DNA from: Letharia columbiana | Lineage: Eukaryota > Ascomycota > Lecanoromycetes > Lecanorales > Parmeliaceae | Length of the DNA stretch: 64,000 nt | Assembly: GCF_014066305.1 (NCBI RefSeq) | Contig: NW_023501061.1 | Location: 62,001-126,000, forward strand | Direction: 5' to 3' | Shown: in pieces, positions 12,961-23,300 of the stretch | Position numbering within the stretch: the stretch's first letter is position 1 | Layout: each line of letters starts with the position of its first letter | The notes under the pieces: model-generated | The model's input: only the letters and a program-made list of their open reading frames with translations | The model's database searches: none | What the model was told of the DNA's origin: nothing | Made by a program: the position numbers and the translations under genes

Positions 12961-15378
12961 GCGTTTTTTTATTAATATTATTTATTAAAAACTCGAGTAT
13001 AGATATAATAATATCTTTAATAAGGAGATTAATTTTTATTTAATTAATTAAGTCGCGAATTAAAATAGATAATAGCTATATTTAATATTTTCTCGCTATT
13101 AATTATTATTATCTAAGACTTATCTAGAAAGAAATTTAAAAATATCTTTTTAATATTTTTATACTCTTAAAAACTTAGAGAAATATTATAATCTATATTT
13201 CTAGTATAAACGATTTTAAAAATTATTCGATATCGATTATATAATATAATAACGCGATACTTCTTAACTATCTCGCTAAATCTAAATTTAAAAACCTTTT
13301 TAAGCTTTATAATAAAATCTTTATAATATTAAATAATCGATATCTTTACTTTTTAATCTAAAATACTCTATAACTATTAACTTAAAAAGTACTTTATTAT
13401 ATTATAAATAAAGCCTCTTAGCTAGTTATTAATAATATTATTATACTTTTAAATTTTAATAAAAATCTCTATTAAGTAAAGAAAGACGTTAATCGCTATT
13501 CTTTTATCTTTTTATTTATTTATACTTTTAATTATAATAATTATTCTCTATTTAATACTTTTTAATTAATTTAAATTAAGATTCGCGCGAAAATATTAAA
13601 ATAATTAGAAATCTTGAAAGCTTTTTATATTTACTATTTAAGAGATTATTAAAAAGATATTAATTTATAAAATAAGAGTAAAGACTTCTTATTTCTCGAA
13701 TTATAATAATTATTTAAAGATTCGCTATAAGATATTATTAATTATAGTTTTAAAAATAAATTAAGACTTAAATTACTTTAGAAAAGTAATTAATATTATT
13801 TTAAAAATCGCTTTTAACTATAATAATCTTTAGAATTTTTAATAAATAATTTTTAAAAACGCGAATAAAGTATTTTAGTATATTTAATATAATTTAAAAA
13901 AATTATTAAATATTAATTAAAGTTAAGATTAGAGTAATTTTTTATTATATTTCTTATTAACTTTAAATCTAACTATATTAATATCTTAAGCGCTAAAAAA
14001 CTTAAATTTTTTATTTAATATAATCTTTATTATTTTAAAAAAATTTAGCATTCTAGTAGCTAATATAAAGAATAAGAATATCTTTATTACTTATCGAGAT
14101 TTCGATAGATTAATAAATCGCTAAATTTTTAATAGTTTAAATAGCGATAAAAAGTTTAAGAATATTATATTATAGCTTTAAATTAATTACGCTAAAAAGC
14201 TAAAGTAGCTTATTATTAATAGATTTTCTATCTATATTATCGCCGATATTATCGCTAATATTATTAAAAAGAAATTTCTTCTTTACTATAAAATTTTCAC
14301 GATTTTATTTAATTTTTAAAAGTTTTATATAATAAAATTATATATTAAAAATAGATTTAAATTTTAAAAGCTTAACTTTAATGCGAGAAAGTAATTAATC
14401 TAAAACTTTATATTTTATAAAATATTAATTATATAAATAAATAAGAATAGCGTTAGACGCTTTATTATATAGAATATATATTAATTATATAAAGATCTTA
14501 AAGAATATATAGAGCTTATATATAAGGTCTTTATTATTATTTGAAAGAGTATAAAAAATAGAATATACTTTAATAAATTAATAAAAGATATTAGAGAAAA
14601 GACGATATAATACTTTTATCTAGAAGACGTCTATTCAAATAATTATAAAATTCTAGAAAATTAAGATATTCTAGAAAACTCTTCTATTAAATAAATAATA
14701 GAGATTTAAGAAGTTATAATCTCTCTTAACTCTATATTTTAATTAAATCTTAACTACGATCTTAATATTAAGCTCTCTTAGATAGATTTTATTAAAAGTT
14801 TTATTAATTAATATCTTATTTTCGACTATATAACTAATCTCACTTTTAAACTCTATTCTAATATTATTAATAATAAACTCTTCGAATATTAGATATCTTA
14901 AAAATAAGATATTAATAAAGTTAAGAAATATAGAGATTAGATTATTTAAATAAGTCGCTAGCTTATCTATTATTATTATCTTTATTAATTATAAGATTTA
15001 AGCTTTAATAATCTTTAATTTATATTAGAATAACGCGATAATAATTCTTATAAATAAATTCTTAATATTAAAGATAGTAATTACTATAATAAATAGAGAG
15101 TAAATTAAATAAGATATTAATATTATTCTATAAAAAAGCGATAACGCTATTAAGACTCTCGCCGTAAAGTTTTTTAATCTAAAATTATTAATAGCTTAAT
15201 ACGAGGATTAGAATTTTAAGATCTTCTTAGCACTTAACAAATAAATAAGCTTAAGAGATTATATTTAAATTAATAAAATTCCTAGCACTATTATCTAAGT
15301 ATCTATCTTAAACTTATTAGCACTTTTTATTTACTTTAGCGCTTAAAATAAGCTTTCTCTTAAAAAGAAAAGATATTA
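12961..15378. other. RIP-degraded stretch of unknown origin before the Gypsy-1 3' LTR
   Basis: This 2.4-kb AT-rich stretch lies downstream of the Gypsy-1 chromodomain and upstream of its 3' LTR. It is too long for an ordinary Gypsy 3' UTR. Long + strand segments with few stops (about 14580-15200) suggest a former coding region, but I recognise no family in either orientation. Near 15220-15330 a tagcact motif recurs several times. It may be a second element inserted into Gypsy-1, or a gene carried by it. Confidence 0.3.
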
Positions 15379-15541
15379 TAATTATAGCTATATTTATTAA
15401 TATTATAATTTGATATAACTTAATATAGCTTAGCGCTTAATATAACTTAGTACTCGATATCTTAATAGTAGTTTTTCTTAAAAGAATTATTATAACTTTT
15501 ACTACTAAAATCTTATACTTATACTTATAATATAATAACTA
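15379..15541 (+). repeat. Gypsy-1 3' LTR
   Basis: This is the second copy of the 163-bp Gypsy-1 LTR. It is preceded by the purine-rich tract aaaaagaaaaga, which is the expected position of a polypurine tract. Copia-0 gag sequence resumes at 15542. Confidence 0.72.
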
Positions 15542-17736
15542 TTTTATTTTTTAAATTTAAAATATAAAATAATATATTTAATATTATTATATTAGTTTTT
15601 TTATAATAATTATAATATTTATAAATTTAAGTATAAATATAAAAGTTATTAATATAAATTTTTTATTAAATTTTATATTTAATAACTTCGTCGATAATAA
15701 TTAATATAATAATACTTTATAAGTTATATATAAAGAATTTATTAACTAATATAATTAATATATAGATTTTAATATTAATTAAATTAATTAAATTAATTAT
15801 AATATTAATAAATTAAGTAATTATATAATTTAAATTAAATTTTATAATATTATTATTTTTAAAAATATTATAATTTTAATTATATTAATTATAGTATAAA
15901 TTATATAAAAAATTTAAATTTAAATAAAAGCGATAAATCTTCTAATTTTTATCGAATTTTAATTTTAAAAATAAGTTATTAAATTTATATTAAATCTTTA
16001 TAAATCTATTAATATAAGATTAGAGATCGTTATTATATCTTATAAAAATAATATTATTTATCTTTCTAAATATAGAATTAAAAATATATAAATATTAAAA
16101 TTTAAACTTATTTAAAATCTTCTAAACTTCTTTAATATTAATCTTATTTTTAATCTTAAAACGCGAGTTTTTTTTATAACGCGATTTTAATATAATATAG
16201 ATTTAATTTTATATCTATAATTAGCTATTAATCTAAACTTCGATAATAATAATAATAATAATTAATTTTATATAATTTTTTTTAATATAACGCTATAATC
16301 TAAATAGCTTTAATTTATTTTTAAACTATTACTTTTAAATTTAATAATTAAAGATATTTTTTAACTTATTAATATTATTAGAGGTAATTTAAAGGATTAA
16401 TTTTAGATTTCTTAAAGATATAGTACTTAGAGATAATAAGCTCTCTTTATTAGATAAACTAAATAAGCTCGCTCTATTAGAGTTTAAATTTAAGAATAAA
16501 ATTTATATATTAATAAGATTTAAAAAAATAATTAGAGTAAATAATATTAATAAAATTAAATATATTTAAAAATTAAAAAAATCTTTATTAAAGATTAGCT
16601 TTAATAGAGATTTAGAGATTAATTATTTTAATATTAAATTAAAATCGATAAGAGAGCTTAATATATACTTACTCTCGCTATTAAAATATTTTTTATAATA
16701 TATTAAAAATTTAAATATATAAAAAAAGTTTTATTAAGTTTTAAAATTAACTCGATATAGCTTAAATCTTTATTTATAAAGAATTATTATTTATTAATAC
16801 TCGAAATAGCGAATAATATTTTATTAAAAAATTAAATAATTAATAAATATTAGAGATATTAAAAAATTTAAAAATATTATAATAATAGAGATTTATCTCT
16901 TATATATAGATATAATATTATATTATTAAAATTATATTAATTATCTTAATAATTAAAAGCTTTATTTATCTTTTTTAAAATTAATTTAATTAAAATTTAA
17001 AATCGAGATTAATTATAAAGTTATTTATTTACTATTAAGATATTTTATCTCTAAAATAAATATTTATATTAAGACTTCTTTATAATAATAAAGATTTTTT
17101 TTCTCTTTCGCTTTTAAAATTAGAATTTTTACTCTTTTAATTAATATATCTTTATTAATAATAATTAAAAACTATATAATTTACGCTAAAACTAAGATTA
17201 TTTTTTTTTAAATTATATTTCTCTTAGTAATAACTAAAATAGCTAATTTTTAATCTCTATTATAAATATTTTATAATTAAATAAATATAAAATCTAAATA
17301 CTCGCTATTTAATTCTTTAATATTTATAATATATAAATAAAGATATATTATTTCTTTATTTAGCGTATTTTATATAGAAAAGCTAATAATATTCTAAAGA
17401 TTTTAATAATAATATAATTTAATTAATTATATAATAATTTTAATAATTTTAATTAGATATAATATATCTTAATTTATTTTATATTATCTTAAATAAAAAG
17501 CGAAAGCGTCTAAGCGATAATCTTTAGCTCTCGAATTATAAATAAATTATAATTATTTAAACTTAAAACGATTATTTTAAAATAAGAATTTCTTATATTA
17601 AAAAGATTAATAAAGTCTTTTATAGTTATAATTATCTTTATTATAATAAATATAAATATCTAAAAATAATCGTAATTATAGCGATAGATTATATTATTAT
17701 TAAAATAATTATTAAATATAATTTAAATTTATAATC
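15542..17736 (-). pseudogene. Copia-0 leader and gag relic
   Basis: This is the 5' part of Copia-0, read on the minus strand from the LTR at 17737 towards lower coordinates. Next to the LTR the minus strand carries a RIP-mutated version of the Copia primer-binding site and leader, as in Copia-2 at 29760-29826. The rest is a gag relic and is the inverted copy of 17953-20110. Its putative nucleocapsid segment (about 15542-15620) occurs again beyond the Gypsy-1 insertion at about 4750-4850, so Copia-0 gag seems to hold two copies where the opposite arm has one. Confidence 0.65.
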
Positions 17737-17888
17737 TTTTAAAATATAAAGATAAAATACTTAGTTATATTAATTATAGAGTTCTATAAAAGAAAAGAGC
17801 GACTTAATATAGACGCGCTAAGATATATTATATAATATAATTATATAATCGCTAAGACGTTAAAAATTATATAATTTAAATTTTAATA
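17737..17888 (-). repeat. Copia-0 5' LTR
   Basis: This 152-bp LTR aligns with the 149-bp Copia-2 LTRs. Its outer end reads aattttaata where Copia-2 has aatttcaaca. Its inner end abuts ataatc, the mutated complement of the GGTTAT primer-binding start. The adjoining TSD is actct (17889-17893). Confidence 0.75.
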
Positions 17889-20524
17889 ACTCTTTTCTTT
17901 TATAGAACTCTATAGTTAATATAATTTAGTATTTTTTTTTTATATTTTAATAGATTATAAATTTAAATTATATTTAATAACTATTTTAATAATAATATAA
18001 TCTATCGCTATAATTATAATTATTTTTAGATATTTATATCTATTATAATAAAGGTAATTATAATTATAAAAGACTTTATTAATCTTCTTAATATAAGAAA
18101 TTCTTATTTTAAAATAATTATTTTAGGTTTAAATAACTATAATTTATTTATAATTAAGATAATATAAAGTAAATTAAAATATATTATATCTAATTAAAAT
18201 TATTAAAATCGCTATATAATTAATTAAATTATATTATTATTAAGATTTTTAAAATATTATTAGCTTTTTTATATAAAATACGCTAAATAAAGAAATAATA
18301 CGCTTTTATTTATATATTATAAATATTAAAGAATTAAATAACGAGTATTTAGATTTTATATTTATTTAATTATAAAATATTTATAATAAAGATTAGAAAT
18401 TAATTATTTTAATTATTACTAAAAGAAGTATAATTTAAAAAGAAATAATTTTAATTTTAATATTAATTACGTAATTTCTAATTATTATTAATAAAGATAT
18501 ATTAATTAAAAGAGTAAGAATTTTAATCTTAAAAGCGAAAGAAGAAAGAAATCTCTATTATTATAAAGAAGCCTCGATATAAATATTTATTTTAAAAATA
18601 AAATATCTTAATAATAAGTAAATAATCTTATAATTAATCTCGATTTTAAATTTTAATTAAGTTAATTTTAAAGAAGATAAATAAAGCTTTTAATTATTAA
18701 GATAATTAATATAATTTTAATAATATAATATTATATTTATATATAAGAGATAGATTCTTATTATTATAATATTTTTAAATTATTTTAATATTTTTAATAT
18801 TTATTAATTATTTAACTTCTCGATAAAATATTATTTATTATTTTAAGTATTAATAGATAATAAATTTTTATAAATAAAGATTTAAACTATATCGAGTTAA
18901 TTTTAAAACTTAATAAAATTTCTCTTATATATTTAAATCTTTAATATATTATAAAAAATATTTTAATAGCGAGAGTAAATATATATTAAGCTCTTTTATT
19001 AATTTTAATTTAATATTAAAATAATAAATCTCTAAATCTCTATTAGAGTTAATCTTTAATAAAGATTTTTTTAATTTTTAAATATACTTAATTTTATTAA
19101 TATTACTTACTTTAATTACTTTTTTAAATCTTATTAATATATAAATTTTATTTTTAAGTTTAAACTTTAATAAAGTAAGTTTATTTAATTTATTCTCTAA
19201 TAAAAAGAGCTTATTAAATCTCTAAATATTATATCTTTCGAGAAATCTAAAATCTTAATCTTTCTAAATCGTTTTAATAATATTAATAAATTTAAAAATA
19301 TTTTTAATTATTAAATTTAAAAGTAATAGTTTTAAAATAAATTAAAGCTATTTAGATTATAACGCTATTTTAAAAAAAAATTATATAAAATTAATTATTA
19401 ATATTATTATTATTAAAATTTAAATTAATAGCTAGCTATAGATATAAGATTAAAATAATACTATATTAAAATTATATTATAAAAAGAATTTATATTCTAA
19501 GATTAAGAATAAGATTAATATTAAAGAAGTTTAAGAGATTTTAAATAAGTTTAAATTTTAAAATTTAAATATTTTTAATTTTATATATAAAAAGATAAAT
19601 AATATTATCTTTATAAGATATAATAATAATTTTTAATTTTATATTAATAAATTTATAAAGATTCTAAATAAATTTAATAATTTATTCTTAAAGCTAAAGT
19701 TTAATAAGAATTAAAAAACTTATTATTTTTATTTAGATCTAGATTTTTTATATAATTTATAATATAAATAATATAATTAAAATTATAATATTTTTAAGAA
19801 TAATAATATTATAAGATTTAATTTATATTATAAAATTACTTAATTTATTAATATTATAATTAATTTTATTAATTTAATTAATATTAAAGTCTATATACTA
19901 ATTATATTAATTAATAAATTCTTTATATATAATTTATAAAGCGTTATTATATTAATTATTATCGATAAAATTATCGAATATAAAATTTAATAAAAAATCT
20001 ATATTAATAATTTTTATATTTATATTTAAACTTATAAATATTATAATTATTATAAAAAAATTAATATAATAATATTAAATATATTACTCTATATTTCGAA
20101 TTTAAGAAATAAAATAAAATTATAATAAAAGAGATCGCGATAATTATAAAGATCGCGGTAATTATAATAATTATAGCGATAAAGATAGTAATAAAAATAA
20201 TAATAATAATAATATTATTAACTCGAATAATAAAGATAAAATATTTAAAATAATAAATTTATTATTAATCGCTAATTTAGTAGTATTAAGATTATTATTA
20301 CGTATACTTAATTAGTAATAATATATAGTTTTATAATATATATTAATTCTAATTTAAAGAATATTATATATCTTATTATTAATTCTTAATTCTTATAGAA
20401 TTAAATTTATTATTTCTTTATTAAAAAGAGTTTAAAGATTATAATTTAAACTTCTTCGATATTTATAATCGTTATATTATTATATTTATAATTTATTAAT
20501 AATATTTATACTTAGTATATTATC
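17889..20524 (+). mobile_element. Right part of the older Copia: LTR end, leader, gag, protease
   Basis: The segment begins with the remaining 64 bp of an LTR (17889-17952). It continues with gattataaattt, the RIP-mutated Copia primer-binding site, then leader and gag. A putative nucleocapsid segment lies at about 20000-20110, followed by an Arg/Asp/Asn/Tyr-rich tail. A protease segment lies at about 20320-20500, where the frame reads as an Asp-Ser-(Gly/Asn)-(Ser/Leu) neighbourhood after allowing for RIP. It ends abruptly near 20524, so integrase, RT, RNase H and the 3' LTR are missing. All frames are closed. Confidence 0.65.
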
Positions 20525-21161
20525 TTAGAGAAAATATATACTTTAGAAATTTTCGACTAATCTTTTACACTTATATAGTTAAGAAATATATCTCATTAAC
20601 TTAATACTCACTTTTCGGATTTCTATTAATATCTTATATATATTACGTTTATATTAAAAATATATCTATTTAAAAGTAGTATTAATAATTTAATATTAAG
20701 AATAGATAGCTATAAGAGACTTAAAGTATCTTATAAAATCGTTTTATTAATAGTAAATTAATAAATCGTTAATAAAGAAAAATAATACTTATTAAAATAG
20801 CGTATTTATAGTTATAATATCGATAAATATAGATAATAAAAAATATAAATCAATATTATATAATATATATATAATATAATTAATTTAGATATTCGCTATT
20901 ATAAATAGCGTTTAAGCTAAAAAATAGCTTAAATAATAATAACGAGATATTATAATTTTTCTAGATCTTAAATAAGATTAGAAAATATAAATATATCGAT
21001 AATATAGAACTTATAGATATAAAAATAGAATTCTATTAATAGAATATTTATCTATTAAGTTTAGCGATAAAAATATATTAATTATTCTCTATATATTAAA
21101 TCTTCTCTAATTCTTCTTTATATTTAGAGATATTAAAAAATAGATTTATTAAAGATATTTT
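20525..21161. other. AT-rich spacer between two Copia elements, unidentified
   Basis: No coding motif or LTR is recognisable. Composition is fully RIP-like, with a small imperfect palindrome near 20893-20932 (ttcgctattataaatagcg followed by agctaaaaaatagct). Its first 18 or so bases (ttagagaaaatatat, preceded by tatc) resemble the start of the island at 12248-12272, another element junction. Confidence 0.35.
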
Positions 21162-21300
21162 TATCGAAATATATCACCTAACTGAATTGGAAGGTTTGCC
21201 GAGGTAAGGAAGGTTTATCGAGGCTTAGCGATATATATATTCGTAATGCTCTCTATAGTTAGATCTAATTAATTAAGTGTTTTATCTACTACTTTTAATA
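21162..21300 (+). repeat. Copia-1 5' LTR
   Basis: This 139-bp LTR aligns over its first 122 bp with 35356-35477. It is more RIP-mutated than the 3' copy (for example tatcgaaatatatcacc against tgttgaaatgtgtcacc). It is followed immediately by GGTTATAAGC, the primer-binding site. Confidence 0.78.
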
Positions 21301-22362
21301 GGTTATAAGCTCGAATTATAGGGTATTTATTTAGTATATTACTTATAAGCTAGCTAGCTTATTAATTAAATATTTAAAGAATAGAGGGAGCTCTATTATA
21401 ATATCGTACCGCTTAGTAATACTATCGTAATATTAAATATTTAATTAATTTATTTCGAGATAATTTAATAGCACTTTCTAAGCTTTATAGATCTCTAAAT
21501 TATAAGTTATATTTATTACGTAATAATCGTAACCCTTATAGAAACCTCGCTATTACTATCTCTAGTCGCTATATTATAAAGTAAGAGGCTAGAATAGAGA
21601 GTTTAAGTATTAAATTAATTAAAAATTTTATTAAGTTAACTAATCGGCTAAGCGCTTTAAACGATATTAATTCTATTTATAAAACGCTAAATCTATAAAT
21701 AGAAATAATACGATTATAAAAGAAGTAGTATATAAAAAATTACTCTTATTTTTTAATTAAAATATAGTTATATTAATTAGATAGATTATAGCGAAGTATT
21801 ATTATATTAATACTATCGATTATTTAATTAACGAGTTATTAAGTTAATAATTAAATATCTAATTAATAAAGAATATAATTACTACGTAAGATAAAGAATA
21901 TAAAGAGCTCTTAGAGTTTTTATTTAATATAGATTTTATATTTATCTAATTATCTTTAAATCTAATTATATCTTAAGAAAATTCTTTATCTAATTATATT
22001 AATTAAGATAATATTATATATCTTAGATATAATTATATATTAACGCTTTCTCTTAATTAAGATAATATTAAACGTTTTAAACGTAGTTATTTATTAACGC
22101 TTTTCGTAGTTTAAGATAAGTTTAAAAGCTACTATAGATTATACGCGTCTATTATATCTTTAGATATTTTTTAAGAATAATTTTATATATTATATAATAA
22201 AGTATATGCGGGTAGATATATCTTTAAGTATAACTTTTCTCGATATAATTAAGTATTAAATAAAGCTTAATATTAATTTAAAAAATATTTAAAAAATTAA
22301 GAATATAATTATATATCTATCTATCTCTCTAATAGCTTTATAACTTTTAATAATTTAATTCG
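21301..22362 (+). pseudogene. Copia-1 primer-binding site, leader and gag N-terminus
   Basis: The segment starts with GGTTATAAGC, directly after the LTR. It differs by one RIP-type G-to-A from the complement of the initiator tRNA-Met anticodon arm, which known copia elements use as a half-tRNA primer. The remainder is leader and degraded gag and is cut by Copia-2 at 22362. The last five bases (attcg) are the Copia-2 TSD. Confidence 0.6.
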
Positions 22363-22511
22363 TGTGGAAATATGAGGTAAGACACTTAGTTATTAACTAT
22401 AGAGTTACTATGAAGGAAAGAGCGACTAGATACGGACACGCTAAGGCGTGTCACGTGACTATATCACGTGACCGCCAAGACGCCAAGAGTCACGTGATCC
22501 GAATTTCAACA
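22363..22511 (-). repeat. Copia-2 3' LTR with three TCACGTGA boxes
   Basis: This is the best-preserved LTR in the window (149 bp). On the + strand it runs from TGTGGAAAT to TTTCAACA. It contains three copies of the palindrome TCACGTGA (22451-22458, 22464-22471, 22490-22497), matching the CACGTG E-box bound by fungal bHLH factors. One of the three is mutated in the 5' LTR, and all are lost in the RIP-mutated Copia-0 LTRs. Confidence 0.85.
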
Positions 22512-23300
22512 CTCCCCTTCGCACGTATCCTCTTATAAGCGAAATCTAGTGGATACGAAGTTTAATGCTGACGGGTTCAAAACCGGGTAGCTAAGGTGAG
22601 TTAGTGCCGGGTAGCTAGCGTGAAAACACACCCCCCCCACACCCCCCTTACCCCTACCCCCCCATACGGACGAAATTGAAAAACACGAGATTCAAAGTTC
22701 GCGACGTCCAAAATAGGGTAGGTAAAGTGAAAAGTCGAAATCTGAAAACGACTATGTCAGATCAGGTCCCCACTAAAATTCGATCTAAATTCCACTTTTT
22801 GTCAAAAAGCGGTTTTTTAAAAATTTTATTTCCAGGCCATCTAATGCACACCAAAAATCGACCGATTTAAGGCCGGAGGATATATGTGGAAATAGCTGAA
22901 TAAAATAATTAGAAGAAATCCTTCTAACTATATATCGTTAATTATAAAACCTCTATAAGAGTCGTTTTAGATATCTAATCTTTAGTAATAGTAACTAGCG
23001 ATAGTAATTTAGAGGTGTAATACTTGAGACATTAATAACGAATAGATATAAGTTTCTTGAAAGGGCCTTAAGAGTTTAATAGCGATAGCGATAATAGCGC
23101 TAAAGAAATAGCTGTTTCGATATAAAAATGGCGAGTTCGTAGAGTGTTAAGTCTAATATAGCGACTCGGCGAGCGACTTAAGTAAATTATCTATAATACG
23201 AGGATTAATAAAATAGCTCTTCTAAAGTAATCGATAATAGGTGATTCTTCTAAATTTAGGTATAGATATAATAGAATAGCTTCTTTATAAAATAAGGCTA
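22512..23300 (-). other. Copia-2 3' UTR with C/G-run tract
   Basis: This non-coding 3' segment is shared, despite different LTRs, with Copia-1 (34741-35355, + strand) and Copia-0 (201-900). Next to the LTR the minus strand reads gaaggggag (polypurine tract). At 22627-22669 the + strand has repeated C runs, which are G runs in the element's sense strand. About 22363-22870 keeps normal composition and RIP increases beyond that. A 64-codon ORF at 22676-22870 lies in this non-coding segment and is not a gene. Confidence 0.65.

Larger units (their letters stand above)
4911..15541 (+). mobile_element. Gypsy-1: RIP-degraded chromoviral Gypsy element
   Basis: The element is bounded by two 163-bp direct repeats (4911-5073 and 15379-15541) that align along their whole length and keep TG/TA...TA ends. 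A purine-rich stretch precedes the second repeat (about 15360-15376). Internal + strand coding relics show gag, RT, RNase H, integrase and a chromodomain. It lies inside Copia-0 gag: the Copia sequence stops at 4910 and resumes at 15542. The 5-bp flanks, tatta and tttta, match at four of five positions. At 10.6 kb it is longer than usual. The excess is the stretch from 12.1 to 15.4 kb, which may be a further insertion. Confidence 0.75.
67..17888 (-). mobile_element. Copia-0: RIP-degraded LTR/Copia element, split by Gypsy-1
   Basis: This is a minus-strand Ty1/copia retrotransposon. Its 3' LTR is at 67-200 and its 5' LTR at 17737-17888, both aligning with the better-preserved LTRs of Copia-2. 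The 5-bp flanks are gctct (62-66) and actct (17889-17893), identical except for one RIP-type G-to-A change. Internal order on the minus strand is primer-binding site, leader, gag, protease, integrase, reverse transcriptase and RNase H. Gypsy-1 (4911-15541) interrupts it in gag. Without that insertion the element would be about 7.2 kb, a normal Copia size. Almost every CpA/TpG is lost, so no reading frame is open. Confidence 0.82.
15542..20110. repeat. Large inverted repeat formed by two opposed Copia copies
   Basis: The arm 15542-17810 is the imperfect reverse complement of 17890-20110. The unpaired centre (about 17820-17888) is the part of the Copia-0 5' LTR that has no partner, because the opposed LTR is truncated there. 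Differences between arms are mostly RIP-type transitions. The arrangement is explained by Copia-0 inserting head-to-head into the LTR of a + strand relative, so no special palindrome-forming mechanism is needed. Confidence 0.8.

Noticed and set aside
12940..12970. Rho-independent-type terminator (hairpin plus T run)
   Set aside because: Fungal DNA does not use such terminators; the hairpin may instead mark an element end.
15542..20110. Assembly artefact or hairpin replication product as cause of the palindrome
   Set aside because: The TSD, the broken LTR halves and many arm-specific differences are better explained by insertion of one Copia into another.
22570..22600. tRNA gene remnant (gggttcaaaacc, B-box-like)
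   Set aside because: There is no A box, acceptor stem or anticodon arm; it is part of the Copia 3' UTR.
22676..22870. 64-aa + strand ORF in the Copia-2 3' UTR
   Set aside because: It lies in a non-coding segment shared by all three Copia elements, is antisense to the element, and is broken in the other copies.
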